Below are positions 53,736-63,439 of a stretch of DNA of 64,000 bases, piece after piece; within the stretch, counting starts at the first letter, position 1; the number at the start of each line of letters is the position of its first letter. A program made the position numbers and the translations under genes. Source of the stretch: Candidatus Brocadia sinica JPN1 (lineage in GTDB: Bacteria; Planctomycetota; Brocadiia; Brocadiales; Brocadiaceae); contig NZ_BAFN01000001.1 of assembly GCF_000949635.1 (NCBI RefSeq), positions 1,860,001 through 1,924,000 of the forward strand. The letters are read 5' to 3'. The notes below the pieces were generated by a model. That model was not told the DNA's origin, ran no database searches, and was given only the letters and a program-made list of their open reading frames with translations.

Positions 53736-54855
53736 ACAATATACTACAAACAGTTATTTACACGATATCCTGAACGATGGTGTCAAGCCTTTCCGCTACA
53801 GAAATGGTGTTCGTTCCCTGCTGGGTATCCCGGACAATGATAATGGTAACTTAGCCTTCTCCCCGACTATACCATTAGCTGGATTCGTGTACGAAAATTA
53901 CCAATATAGAGGTGAACCTTCTATGACAGACCGAAAGTTTTCACATGAAAATGCTCGTGCAGTTCTGCATGGTAAACAATGGATAAAGAGTGGAGACTAT
54001 CAAAGAATAATCCACAAAAATATTCATCAAAATTCACCCTGTGATGGAACAGATGCTACAGATGCTTCTAAAAATACTCCATGCGATCTTCCAGGAAAAA
54101 AGATTAGTAATGATACGTTATTAGTGGATATAGCCCGAAAGGCTGACGTTTCTCCAGAATCAACTGTTGAAAAGGCTTCTCCGGATGGGTTATTTGGGCA
54201 TTCATACGAAATAGACAACGAAATGCAAACACATTTATCCAATGGTATTGAAAGAGAGCAATGTAAAACTGTTAAGCAGGAGACTACTCAAAACCCGCCT
54301 TTTATAAAATATTCAGTTCCGCAAAAAAGCCCCATACCGGAATCAAAAGATGAAAAGGCTTTTACCGCACAGGCTAAAAAATCGGAGAATATTGCTACAG
54401 ATATCGAAAGAGCAAGTATAGAGATTCCAGACACCCCTGGAAAGAAAGGATACTTTCCTGGCCCATCACCTATAACAAGGCAAAACCCTCTACCTGGCAA
54501 AGAAGAAGTATCTTCCTTCTTTCAGATTGTCAAGGAAAAGAAGAATACGTTTCATTCACATCGAATTCCGGGTACATCTCATAGTATAGTTACCGGCACA
54601 ATTAACGAGCCGAACAGAAACGCATATAATAGAATCGAGCAACTTCGCCAGGCTGTCCATGAGTTAACATCGAAGAAATCTGTACAGCAAGAAAGACCCG
54701 ATAACGAAACAAGGCCACAAGAGGCTGAAAAGACTCTGCCACCATTAGCACAACGAACTGTCGTTATCAAGCAACCTCCCAATCGGATTAGAACCCATTG
54801 TGCCTTTTGGGAAAGGAGATACCTGGGGCGTTTTCATCTGAGAATTTTGCGATGA
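53722..54855 (+). CDS. Disordered eCIS-associated protein, unknown function
   Basis: 377 residues. It overlaps the previous gene by 14 bases. A conserved-looking N-terminus (YRNGVRSLLGIP) and a basic aromatic C-terminus (HCAFWERRYLGRFHLRILR) flank a long Lys/Ser/Pro/Asn-rich middle (about 60-330) with little predicted structure. Base composition is more A+T-rich than in neighbours. It may be a flexible linker, scaffold or cargo-docking protein; I do not recognise a homologue. Confidence 0.6.
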   Translation: MQSVKQYTTNSYLHDILNDGVKPFRYRNGVRSLLGIPDNDNGNLAFSPTIPLAGFVYENYQYRGEPSMTDRKFSHENARAVLHGKQWIKSGDYQRIIHKNIHQNSPCDGTDATDASKNTPCDLPGKKISNDTLLVDIARKADVSPESTVEKASPDGLFGHSYEIDNEMQTHLSNGIEREQCKTVKQETTQNPPFIKYSVPQKSPIPESKDEKAFTAQAKKSENIATDIERASIEIPDTPGKKGYFPGPSPITRQNPLPGKEEVSSFFQIVKEKKNTFHSHRIPGTSHSIVTGTINEPNRNAYNRIEQLRQAVHELTSKKSVQQERPDNETRPQEAEKTLPPLAQRTVVIKQPPNRIRTHCAFWERRYLGRFHLRILR

Positions 54856-54867
54856 GGATGACATGAG

Positions 54868-55707
54868 ATGAGTGCTTCAACCGCTATCGGTATGGTCAGC
54901 GAATCGTTGCGGAATCTATTAGTCGGGGAAATGACATTAAGCCCACCGGTTAATGTGACGATTCTTGCCCCCGACGAAAGTGGCGGTGACCGGAGGATTA
55001 ACCTTTTTTTGTATAAAGTGCAGGAAAACTCGTCTTTAAAGAATCTGGATTGGCAGGTAAAAAGGGGCGAACCCACCCGATTGGTTCCGCCACCACTGTC
55101 ACTGAACCTCTTTTATCTTATGACCCCATATGCACCCAATGACCCGCAAACAGGGAACAGTATCGCTCATGAAATTTTAGGAGAGGCCATGAGGGTCTTT
55201 TACGAAAATCCCTTTGTTCCACAGGATTATCTCGTGGATGGACTGAAAGACGCGAGGGAACGGATCAAGATCATTCAAAATACCCCGAACCTGGATGAAC
55301 TCAGCCAGGTGTGGAGTACTTTTACCCAACCTTTTCGACTTTCTATATTGTATGAAATTTCTGTAGTGCAATTAGATATGCTCTCTGAAAGTGAACGGGT
55401 CATGGCAACACGGGTGCGACAAATCGGCGTGCCGGATGTGCGCGCACCCTTCAATCCACCTGTAGTTGAAAAGATAGAACCTATAAAAGGCCCGGCAGGT
55501 ATAGTCGTCACTTTTCGTGGCGAAAACCTGTCAGGATGGAGGGCATATGTTACTGTAATGGGAAGGCGGATTTTAGAAGGAGTAGAGCTCACTGAAGATG
55601 TATTTACGGTAACAATTCCAGATGATCTACCACAGGGATTTCATGAAATACGGGTGGATATTTCCCACCTGTTTAGAAAGACCTTTTTCTTTGAGGTCAC
55701 AACATGA
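54868..55707 (+). CDS. DUF4255 tail terminator (Afp16/Pvc16-like) with IPT-like domain
   Basis: 279 residues. The N-terminal DUF4255 domain (about 1-190) has INLFLYKVQENSSLKN and LNLFYLMTPYAPN, typical of tube/sheath terminators. A C-terminal Ig-like domain (VVEKIEPIKGPAGIVVTFRGENLSGW onward) resembles IPT folds. It caps the tube and fixes particle length. The stop overlaps the AAA+ start by ATGA. Confidence 0.9.
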   Translation: MSASTAIGMVSESLRNLLVGEMTLSPPVNVTILAPDESGGDRRINLFLYKVQENSSLKNLDWQVKRGEPTRLVPPPLSLNLFYLMTPYAPNDPQTGNSIAHEILGEAMRVFYENPFVPQDYLVDGLKDARERIKIIQNTPNLDELSQVWSTFTQPFRLSILYEISVVQLDMLSESERVMATRVRQIGVPDVRAPFNPPVVEKIEPIKGPAGIVVTFRGENLSGWRAYVTVMGRRILEGVELTEDVFTVTIPDDLPQGFHEIRVDISHLFRKTFFFEVTT

Positions 55708-57950
55708 CAGTTCAACAGAAAAAAGATAAAAATAGAGAGATGTCTTTTTATAAGAATAACTATGAACATCTTGCCGATGAATTGAAGAAGCTGGATCTTT
55801 TGATTCAACTCCGGACAGCGGCTTTCCGGCTGAAGATTCAGGCAATGCAGAAAACTGCTGCCTCCCAACATATGTACATATCCCACGAAGAGGTTGACTG
55901 GCTACTCAGCCAAAATGACCCTTTTGTAGCTGATCACCCCGATTTACAAAAGATTCGTAACCAACTTGAGATACTTCAAAATGAAATCAACACCAGGGTA
56001 AACACAACTATTGAACGGGGGGTGTTTCTTGCATTACCCAAATTAGCCAGTCTTTTTGGCTTATCCCCTTTTGAATTACAAACGGTCATTATTTGCCTGG
56101 CCCCGGAACTGCATCGTAAATATGACAAGCTTTACGCATACTTACAGGATGACATTACCCGCAAAAAACCAAGTGTTGATCTGGTATTGGATCTACTTTG
56201 TGAGACGGAAGTCGATAGATGGCGCGCCAGAACGATCTTTTCCGGTCATGCTTCGCTTTTCCGTGCCGGCATATTGCACATGACCGATGACCCTCAGAGC
56301 CCTTCCGGCTCCAGCGGTCTGGCACGGTTTTTAAAACTTGATCCTCGCATTCTGAACTTTCTGTTAGGGAACAATAGTATCGATGCACGTCTTGTTGGTG
56401 TAGCCCAAGTATATAATCCGCCATCCACCATGGATCATGTTCTGGTTGATCCGCTGATCAAAACGGAACTGCTCAATTTTGCCCGGAATCATTTTTCCGC
56501 GCAAAAGGCTGTCAAAAAACGATTGGTTTTCTATTTCCACGGACCTTACGGCGTGGGTAAACGTGACCTTGCATTGGGAATCTGTGGTCAATTGAATTGC
56601 CCAATGTTATGTCTGGACATGGATCTGCTCCTGGCACACGGGTCTGACGTAGAAACTCTTCTAAGACCGGCATTCCGTGAAGGTTTACTCCTGCAGGCAG
56701 CCCTTTATCTCGGCGATACGGATGTTTTGTTAAAAGAGGACGATAAGGCGAAGTCCTTTTTCAAAAAGTTGGCTAAAGTGGTTGAGGAGTATGGTTGGCT
56801 GACCTTTCTTGCAGGAGAAAAGCCGTGGTCTTCCCGAGGAATATTCGAACATACCACGTTTCATGTCATTAAACTTCCTGTACCAGACGTGCCTTTACGA
56901 GTGATGGCATGGGAAAAGGCACTAAAAAATCAGAGTGTGGGCACAGGAAAAGAATTTGCTGCACAATTAGCAAACCAGTTTCGCCTGACACCAGGACAAA
57001 TATGCGATGCGGCCGAGTTTGCTCAAAATTATCGCGCCTCGAAAAACGGGCAAGATGAAATTACTTTACCTGACCTATACACGGCCTGCCGCAACCAAAC
57101 GAATCAAAAACTGAGCGAGTTAGCGGTAAAAATAGAACCTCACTATAGTTGGGAGGATATTATCCTGCCTGAAGACAAGGTGGCTCAACTTAAAGAAATC
57201 TGTAGTCAGGTAAAGCATCATTATCGTGTTTTTGGTGAATGGGGCTTTGATCAGAAACTTTCACACGGGAAGGGATTGAGTGTCCTTTTCTCTGGTCCGC
57301 CTGGCACCGGCAAGACCATGGCTGCCGAGGTTATTGCCCATGAACTCCAGTTGGATTTATATAAGATCGATCTCTCTGGCGTGGTCAGCAAGTATATCGG
57401 TGAAACGGAGAAGAATCTCAGTAAGATATTTCAGGAGGCGGAGACTGGCAATGCCATTCTCTTTTTCGATGAGGCTGATGCCCTCTTTGGAAAACGGACG
57501 GAAGTGTCAGATGCCCATGATCGATATGCCAATATTGAGACGAGTTATCTCCTGCAAAAAATGGAGGAGTATGAGGGTATAGTCATTTTAGCCACGAACC
57601 TGCGCGAGAATATAGACGAAGCCTTCACACGGCGGATCAGGTTCATCGTGGAGTTTCCATTCCCTGACGAGGCAAGCCGACGGAGAATTTGGCAAACCCA
57701 TTTTCCAAAAAAGGCTCCACTGGGTGAAGGGATTGATTACGAATTTCTCGCAAAACAACTCCAGATCGCCGGCGGGAATATCAAGAACATAGTCCTGAAT
57801 GCTGCCTTCTTAGCGGCTGAAAACGGGGGTATCATCGGGATGGAGCATATTCTCCATGGGGTAAAAAGAGAGTTTGAAAAGATTGGAAAATTATGGAGTA
57901 AGAAGGAGCTTAATAAGTTTCTCAATTCAAAGAGTGGAGGGAGGCCATGA
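55704..57950 (+). CDS. eCIS AAA+ ATPase (Afp15/Pvc15-like)
   Basis: 748 residues. The N-terminal half is helical and contains a degenerate AAA-like module (FYFHGPYGVGKRDLA). The C-terminal AAA+ domain has Walker A SGPPGTGKT (about residue 529), Walker B ILFFDEADALFG and the sensor/arginine finger region ATNLRENIDEAFTRRI. The family is thought to fold or load effectors or assist assembly. Its stop overlaps the start of the DUF4157 cargo gene by ATGA, an unusually tight link. Confidence 0.93.
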   Translation: MTVQQKKDKNREMSFYKNNYEHLADELKKLDLLIQLRTAAFRLKIQAMQKTAASQHMYISHEEVDWLLSQNDPFVADHPDLQKIRNQLEILQNEINTRVNTTIERGVFLALPKLASLFGLSPFELQTVIICLAPELHRKYDKLYAYLQDDITRKKPSVDLVLDLLCETEVDRWRARTIFSGHASLFRAGILHMTDDPQSPSGSSGLARFLKLDPRILNFLLGNNSIDARLVGVAQVYNPPSTMDHVLVDPLIKTELLNFARNHFSAQKAVKKRLVFYFHGPYGVGKRDLALGICGQLNCPMLCLDMDLLLAHGSDVETLLRPAFREGLLLQAALYLGDTDVLLKEDDKAKSFFKKLAKVVEEYGWLTFLAGEKPWSSRGIFEHTTFHVIKLPVPDVPLRVMAWEKALKNQSVGTGKEFAAQLANQFRLTPGQICDAAEFAQNYRASKNGQDEITLPDLYTACRNQTNQKLSELAVKIEPHYSWEDIILPEDKVAQLKEICSQVKHHYRVFGEWGFDQKLSHGKGLSVLFSGPPGTGKTMAAEVIAHELQLDLYKIDLSGVVSKYIGETEKNLSKIFQEAETGNAILFFDEADALFGKRTEVSDAHDRYANIETSYLLQKMEEYEGIVILATNLRENIDEAFTRRIRFIVEFPFPDEASRRRIWQTHFPKKAPLGEGIDYEFLAKQLQIAGGNIKNIVLNAAFLAAENGGIIGMEHILHGVKREFEKIGKLWSKKELNKFLNSKSGGRP

Positions 57951-59278
57951 TGATAGGGACAAAAGAATGGAAAAGACAGAATGGCGAATCTTCAGATATG
58001 GTAAAAAGACGAGACGATGATGCAGGATTGAATCCAAATCCGTGCGGTGGTTGTAACACCTGTCATCAGATGACAAGGATTCACGCCATGCCTACCAGTC
58101 ATGGACGGGCAGATGACGGTGGCGAAGGACCAGATATGCAAAAGCCTTGTGCATCAAATTTCTTCCAGCGGAATCTGGGGAATAGTTACATGCAGGCTGT
58201 TACTAAAGGTAGTGTCCCAATGCTCCAGAGAAAATGCGCCTGTGGCGGTTCCTGCGCAAGCTGTGCTGAAAAAGAAGAGGCACTTGGGAAAATACAGACT
58301 AAGTTGACCATTGGCCAGGTAAATGATGTCTATGAGCAGGAAGCTGATAGGGTGGCGGATCAAATCATAGGGATGGCAGATTCATTAATGCAGGCAGAAA
58401 ATGAACAACCGAGTGCTGGAATCAATATTCAAAGGATCACATCAGATCATAACGATTCACTGAATACTGATTTAGATATCCATCTCAACGAAAGCGGTGG
58501 ACGCCCTTTGTCACCTTCTACCCGCCAGTTTATGGAGCCACGTTTTGGTGTTGATTTCGACCACGTTCGTCTGCACGCGGACCAGGATGCCAATCAAACA
58601 GCCTCACAGATTCAAGCAAAGGCATTTACCTATGGCCACCATATCTGGTTGGGAAAAGGGGAGAGTGAGAGCGACAGGACATTGATGGCACATGAATTGA
58701 CGCATGTGGTACAGCAGGGTGCAGCCTATAATCGCCAGGTTCAGATGGCGCGTCTCCCTTGTACAAGTCGAAAAAAGATCGATGTGTATGCAGTGAATCT
58801 TCCCGGTTCGACAAGATCTATACATGACGATCTTACGATGGCAAACGATATTCTGTGCCAATGTGGGATAGAGATAAACGTTACTGGGGGTGTGTCCTGG
58901 GCAACGAATATTTTGGATATGAATGCACCCAATGGCGTACTGAATGAAGATGCTTCACCTACAGTAGATACAGCCGAAGTTCAGGCCATGACCGCTTACC
59001 GCCCCGGTGGCGACGTTATACACGCCTATTATGTACCGGCCAATACGTTGGCAGATAGAGGGGGATCCTACGGTTATACAGGTATGCATCCTAGCCTCCC
59101 TCACTCAGTCTCGCTAACTAACATTGCTGCAGTGGACACCTTGGCCCACGAGTTAGGTCATGTTTTACTTGATGATCCAAGTCATCACGCTAATCGTGAT
59201 AACCTTATGGCGTCCGGAGGAATTAGAAATGTGGGTGTCGATGAATTGGAACAAACTCAGTGTAACCGAATGCCGTAA
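57947..59278 (+). CDS. DUF4157 eCIS cargo with a second, metzincin-like peptidase domain
   Basis: 443 residues. The N-terminus is Cys-rich (PCGGCNTCHQM; RKCACGGSCASC). DUF4157 follows (about 118-265) with KLTIGQVNDVYEQEADRVA and HELTH at His249. After a linker, a C-terminal domain carries HELGH (His401, Glu402, His405) followed by a further His pair (413/414) and NLM (Met421), a zinc-peptidase layout with a Met turn. DUF4157 is a known marker of eCIS-associated cargo. The gene lies between the AAA+ ATPase and the tube genes, so it is probably loaded into the particle. Confidence 0.88.
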   Translation: MMIGTKEWKRQNGESSDMVKRRDDDAGLNPNPCGGCNTCHQMTRIHAMPTSHGRADDGGEGPDMQKPCASNFFQRNLGNSYMQAVTKGSVPMLQRKCACGGSCASCAEKEEALGKIQTKLTIGQVNDVYEQEADRVADQIIGMADSLMQAENEQPSAGINIQRITSDHNDSLNTDLDIHLNESGGRPLSPSTRQFMEPRFGVDFDHVRLHADQDANQTASQIQAKAFTYGHHIWLGKGESESDRTLMAHELTHVVQQGAAYNRQVQMARLPCTSRKKIDVYAVNLPGSTRSIHDDLTMANDILCQCGIEINVTGGVSWATNILDMNAPNGVLNEDASPTVDTAEVQAMTAYRPGGDVIHAYYVPANTLADRGGSYGYTGMHPSLPHSVSLTNIAAVDTLAHELGHVLLDDPSHHANRDNLMASGGIRNVGVDELEQTQCNRMP

Positions 59279-59303
59279 CCCTTACTGAAGGAGTGACTGA
59301 CCT

Positions 59304-59999
59304 ATGCCAGGTGGCTTTGGCAACAAACCAAAAATCTTACGCGGCGCATTTGTTGAATACGGCATTAGCCTTCCACCGCTTGTGGTGGTGTTTCAATTTA
59401 ATCCGATTCAGCTTACCCGCAACCGTAGTCTTACCTTCTCGGTTCCGAGCAGTGAGACTTCGGGAGGTGCATCAACCTCACTCAGGAAGTTTCATGAAAG
59501 ACATGATGATCTGACTGATCTGCGTGACACCCAGCAAGTACAGGTGCAGGAAGAATCCATCGGCTTAGAAATCCGTTTAGATGCTACTGATAAATTAAAC
59601 GAGGGAGACACTATCACAGAACAGTTCGGTGTAGCACCTCAGCTTGCCACCCTGGAGTTGATGGTCCATCCCAAGGGAGAGAGTCTCATCGGGCAAGCCC
59701 TGGGCGCATTACTCGGTTCGCCAGGGGGGTTTAGCTTTACCAAAGGGGAAAATCCCCCCCTGATCCTCTTTATCTGGGGACGTAAACGGGTGCTACCGGT
59801 GAATATCAACAGTATGAACATCACAGAAACGGAGTTTAGCACAGACCTGAATCCCATACGGGCCACGGTTGCAGTAAACCTGACTGTTATTGAAGGTAAA
59901 AATATTCCCTATATGTATTCCAAGGCCATGAAGGAGGCCATGTCGGTGCTGAATCTCGCCAACATTACCGATATCGCCGATGTGGTTATTCCAGGATAA
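59304..59999 (+). CDS. eCIS tube-baseplate connector (Afp7-like, CIS_tube)
   Basis: 231 residues. GAFVEYGISLPPLVVVFQFNPIQLTRNRSLTF and the C-terminal IWGRKRVLPVNINSMNITETEFSTDLNPIRATV match the N-terminal CIS tube domain of Afp7/Pvc7. In those proteins a LysM domain follows in the same chain; here it is encoded separately by the next gene. It joins the inner tube to the baseplate. Confidence 0.88.
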   Translation: MPGGFGNKPKILRGAFVEYGISLPPLVVVFQFNPIQLTRNRSLTFSVPSSETSGGASTSLRKFHERHDDLTDLRDTQQVQVQEESIGLEIRLDATDKLNEGDTITEQFGVAPQLATLELMVHPKGESLIGQALGALLGSPGGFSFTKGENPPLILFIWGRKRVLPVNINSMNITETEFSTDLNPIRATVAVNLTVIEGKNIPYMYSKAMKEAMSVLNLANITDIADVVIPG

Positions 60000-60004
60000 A
60001 AAAT

Positions 60005-60595
60005 ATGTTTTCAAAGATCTCTCGTTACCGAAAACAGCCGGATATCGTAACAATCGATAATAAAGACCGGGTCCTGGCATCCAGGGACTTGCGGTTGCTT
60101 CCTGAGGTGTCGGGCACATTCTTTCATACGGTGGAAGAAGTAGACCGACTGGATCACCTTGCCTATAAGTACTACAAGCAACCAAGGAAATGGTGGCGGA
60201 TCTGCGACGCTAACCCTGAGTTCATGTCACCACAGGTACTTTTGGGAAAGGAACCGATTGTAACGGATCGGTTTCCTCTGACTTTTCATGGAAATGGAAC
60301 CCAGCCACCGTGGGCCGATCTTTTGATGAATCTCTCAGAAACTTTGGGCGTTGAGGACGTAAAGGTGGTGGATGATATACGCCCGGTACCAGAAGAACAA
60401 ACTATCAATGGTCAACTGGTAACGGTTTACGCAGAACACTTCGAGCGTGCTGTAATTGTGAAATACAACCGAATGAATCTGAGCGCAGAAAATTTGGCCA
60501 GTATCATAACTGATACTGGTTTCGAGGTAAGTCAGCCTGAGAACGTCGGCAGAATAGGAAAGAAGATTATCATTCCACCGGATGTTGTAGCTTAA
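60005..60595 (+). CDS. LysM/gp53-like baseplate protein
   Basis: 196 residues. RLDHLAYKYYKQPRKWWRICDANPEF (about residue 43) is the LysM-like/gp53 motif, followed by a long C-terminal extension ending KKIIIPPDV. It is 5 bases behind the connector gene and probably supplies the LysM part of the split Afp7. Four bases separate it from the hub gene. Confidence 0.85.
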   Translation: MFSKISRYRKQPDIVTIDNKDRVLASRDLRLLPEVSGTFFHTVEEVDRLDHLAYKYYKQPRKWWRICDANPEFMSPQVLLGKEPIVTDRFPLTFHGNGTQPPWADLLMNLSETLGVEDVKVVDDIRPVPEEQTINGQLVTVYAEHFERAVIVKYNRMNLSAENLASIITDTGFEVSQPENVGRIGKKIIIPPDVVA

Positions 60596-60598
60596 AAC

Positions 60599-61717
60599 AT
60601 GGAATACGAAAATTTTACCATAGAGATTGAAGGCGAAGAGGTAGGCGACCTCTACCCGGATCTTATCAGCCTGGAAGTGGAGCTGGATGACGAGTTGGCC
60701 AGCATGTTTAGAATGCGGATCGCCATCTTGCAGCAGCCCGACGGGGTATGGACCTATCTGGATGATGACAGATTAATGATATGGAAGAAAGTGAAAATCA
60801 CCGCCGGTTTTGAGAGTGGCATAGAAGAACTGATTTCAGGTTATATTACTCATGTAAAGCCCTCTTTTGATCCCGACCCTTCACGATGTACCCTGGAAAT
60901 CTGGGGCATGGATGGGAGTGTGCTCATGGATCGTGAAGAAAAACTGAAGGACTGGCCTAACAAAAAAGATAGCGATATCGCCACAGAGATATTTCGCCTC
61001 TACGGCTTTACACAAGAGGTGGAAGATACCGGGGTGATCCACGATGATGCCGTTTCCACCATTATCCAGCGGGAGACAGATATGCAATTTCTGAAACGGT
61101 TGGCCTTAAGAAATGGATTTGAATGCTATGTGGAGGGCACGACAGGGTACTTCCGAAGGCCGCAGGTGGATGCAACACCACAGCCGGTGCTGGCAGCCCA
61201 CTTCGGGGATGAGACCAACCTCAATCGCTTTTCCATTGAGGTCAATGCCCTAACGCCAGCGAATGTGGCCATGTTCCAGGTGGACCGTACCAACAAAGAG
61301 ATACTGGATGCAACGGCAGAAAGCAGCCGACAGGCAACCCTGGGCGATACCAATGCTGCCGGCCTGCTTGCAGCCGGGATGGATCCCGGCCGGATCTTTA
61401 TTGGTATGAACGTAGCAACAGGGAATCCCGAGATGGCGGCTCTCTGTCAGGGACTGTATCACGAAGGTGAATGGTTTGTGACGGGAGAGGGAGAGATTGC
61501 CGCCAATCAGTATGGACACGTACTCAAACCCAGGGGAACGGTGACCATTAAAGGTGTGGGTGAGACTTACAGTGGCGTGTATTACGTTACCCATGTAACC
61601 CATTCATTTACTCCTGACGGGTATACCCAATCCTTCAGGGTTAAACGGAATGCGGTTATGCCCACAGGTGCAGAGGAATTTTCCGCTTCCCCGGGACTTC
61701 TGGGCGGACTGCTTTAG
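60599..61717 (+). CDS. eCIS hub protein (gp27-like, Afp8 N-part)
   Basis: 372 residues. FTIEIEGEEVGDLYPDLISLEVELDDELASMFRMRI, GYITHVKPSFDPDPSRCTLEIWG and the late-control-D-like ISTIIQRETDMQFLKRLALRNGFECYVE pattern identify the gp27-type hub. It sits on top of the spike. The C-terminus is a Gly/Leu-rich GLLGGLL. Confidence 0.88.
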   Translation: MEYENFTIEIEGEEVGDLYPDLISLEVELDDELASMFRMRIAILQQPDGVWTYLDDDRLMIWKKVKITAGFESGIEELISGYITHVKPSFDPDPSRCTLEIWGMDGSVLMDREEKLKDWPNKKDSDIATEIFRLYGFTQEVEDTGVIHDDAVSTIIQRETDMQFLKRLALRNGFECYVEGTTGYFRRPQVDATPQPVLAAHFGDETNLNRFSIEVNALTPANVAMFQVDRTNKEILDATAESSRQATLGDTNAAGLLAAGMDPGRIFIGMNVATGNPEMAALCQGLYHEGEWFVTGEGEIAANQYGHVLKPRGTVTIKGVGETYSGVYYVTHVTHSFTPDGYTQSFRVKRNAVMPTGAEEFSASPGLLGGLL

Positions 61718-61739
61718 CCTCAAGGCTAGTTCGATATTA

Positions 61740-62012
61740 AGGAATCTCAATTTTTATGATTCCCCTCTAGAAAGAGGGGATACAGGGGTGTGTAAATTTG
61801 CTATAACACACCCCCAGCCCCCTCTTTCTAGAGGGGAGATAAAAGATGTCGCCGAAAGCGCCCAAATTAAATCTTGCAGATTGAACTATACTCAGAGATG
61901 GAACTATGCGAAATGTTGCGGTTCAATCGAAGACCAGCAAAGAGAAAATCAATGGTTTGAAAAAAACAGAAAATACACACCCCTTGATCCCCTCTTTCTA
62001 GAGGGGAAATAA
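61740..62012. repeat. Dispersed palindromic repeats within the eCIS operon
   Basis: The copy at 61750-61850 matches 10450-10530 closely and ends with CCTCTTTCTAGAGGGGA; a second unit lies at 61975-62012 (CCCCTCTTTCTAGAGGGG). Together they fill most of the 400-base gap between the hub and spike genes. A 120-codon frame across them is not considered real. Confidence 0.85.
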
Positions 62013-62117
62013 TATATCCTTCATATTTATGGAATTATGGAACTAAAAAACTAATAAAGATGTGGGTAAAAGTTAGACTTGAGGCGAGGGTAAGGGAAAG
62101 GTGAAAAAAGGATAAAT

Positions 62118-62933
62118 ATGAATTTAGAAAAAGTTGTTGCCAGCTTAGTCCAAAAAATTGAATACAGGTTTTATGGGAAATACCGGGGCTTTGTCGTGGA
62201 TAACGCCGACCCGGAACAACTTGGCAGGCTCAAGGTCAAAGTCCCCAGTGTCCTGGGCAATGATGTGGTTACCGGATGGGCCGTGCCCTGCGTGCCTTAT
62301 GGTGGAGATGCAAATCTTGGATTCCTTTTTATTCCAGAGGTCAATGCCGGTGTGTGGGTGGAGTTTGAGGAAGGCGACCTGGAATTCCCCATATGGGTGG
62401 GTACGTTTTGGAGCAAACCAGGTGGTGAGAGCGAACTGCCCAAACCAAACGAGGCTGATGGGTCAGAACATGGAAGCGTTCAAGACCCGCCGACACGGAA
62501 GATCATCAAAACGAAAAAAGGACATACCATTCAGTTTGAAGATGCCGATGGTGAAGAGATGATTACTATTTTCGAGGCCACCAACAGCCATGTAGTTACA
62601 ATGAATAAAGACGGAATCAAAATTACAGACGGCGCCGGAAATGAAATCAAAATGGATGGGCAGGGTCTCATCTGTAAAGACAAGAACGACAATGCTATTA
62701 CCATGGATAGTTCCGGCATTACAATTAAGAGTAATCAAATAAAAATTGGCGAGAATGCGACTGAGCCTTTGGTTCTTGGAAATCAATTGAAGACGGCTCT
62801 CAACAACTGGGTCAATACCGTATTCGCAACGCATATGCATACAGGGAATCTGGGTGCACCCACGACACCTCCTTTACCCGGGGCGCCGCTCCTGCTTGAT
62901 CTGGCGTTATCACCAACCAATAAGGTGAAATAA
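62118..62933 (+). CDS. eCIS spike protein (gp5/VgrG-like OB fold and beta-helix)
   Basis: 271 residues. The OB-fold part has GFVVDNADPEQLGRLKVKVPSVLGNDVVTGWAVPCVPYGG and the VWVEFEEGDLEFPIWVG signature. A repetitive segment (MNKDGIKITDGAGNEIKMDG, then ITMDSSGITIKSNQIKIGENA) should form the beta-helical needle. Afp8-type hub and spike are thus split in two genes here. It is preceded by the repeat-filled gap. Confidence 0.92.
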   Translation: MNLEKVVASLVQKIEYRFYGKYRGFVVDNADPEQLGRLKVKVPSVLGNDVVTGWAVPCVPYGGDANLGFLFIPEVNAGVWVEFEEGDLEFPIWVGTFWSKPGGESELPKPNEADGSEHGSVQDPPTRKIIKTKKGHTIQFEDADGEEMITIFEATNSHVVTMNKDGIKITDGAGNEIKMDGQGLICKDKNDNAITMDSSGITIKSNQIKIGENATEPLVLGNQLKTALNNWVNTVFATHMHTGNLGAPTTPPLPGAPLLLDLALSPTNKVK

Positions 62934-63015
62934 CGATTATGGCACTTGAAACAGGCGAATAACGTAGTGTTCACCCAGAGTAATGATGGTACCGGACATG
63001 TGAGGTAATACTATA

Positions 63016-63381
63016 ATGGCAGAGATTATAACATTTCGTTTTCCATTTGCAGTTAATCAGGTGGGAAGTATTAGCGCCACTGGAGGGGATGAGGCCATAC
63101 GGGGAAAGATTATCCAGGCGCTCTTTACTACTTCCGGGGAACGGGTTAACCTGCCTGAGTTTGGGTGTGGGCTTTTCAATCTGGTCTTTGAACCCAACAA
63201 CACTATCCTTGCTGCTGCTATGGAGTTCACGGTTGGACAGGCACTGACCCGTTGGCTGAGGGATGATATCGTGGTAGATGGCGTGAATGTGAAATCGTCA
63301 GGAGAAACCATTACCATTGAGGTGGCTTACACAAAAAGACAGGAACTCTCAAAACAGGCAGTCCATATTCATTTCAGGTAA
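63016..63381 (+). CDS. gp25-like baseplate wedge protein (Afp9-like)
   Basis: 121 residues. GGDEAIRGKIIQALFTTSGERVNLPEFGCGLFNLVFEPNN is the gp25/GpW motif, with the conserved RVNLPEFGCGL loop. It forms the core of the baseplate wedge and anchors the sheath. It is preceded by an 82-base gap without a gene. Confidence 0.95.
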   Translation: MAEIITFRFPFAVNQVGSISATGGDEAIRGKIIQALFTTSGERVNLPEFGCGLFNLVFEPNNTILAAAMEFTVGQALTRWLRDDIVVDGVNVKSSGETITIEVAYTKRQELSKQAVHIHFR

Positions 63382-63439
63382 GTGTAAAGGTAATGACCGA
63401 ATAGTAATAATTTATGTATAGGAATTTCAAATTTTCTGC

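Noticed and set aside
61650-62012. 120-codon plus-strand frame across the eCIS gap
   Set aside because: It overlaps the end of the hub gene in another frame and consists mainly of palindromic repeat.
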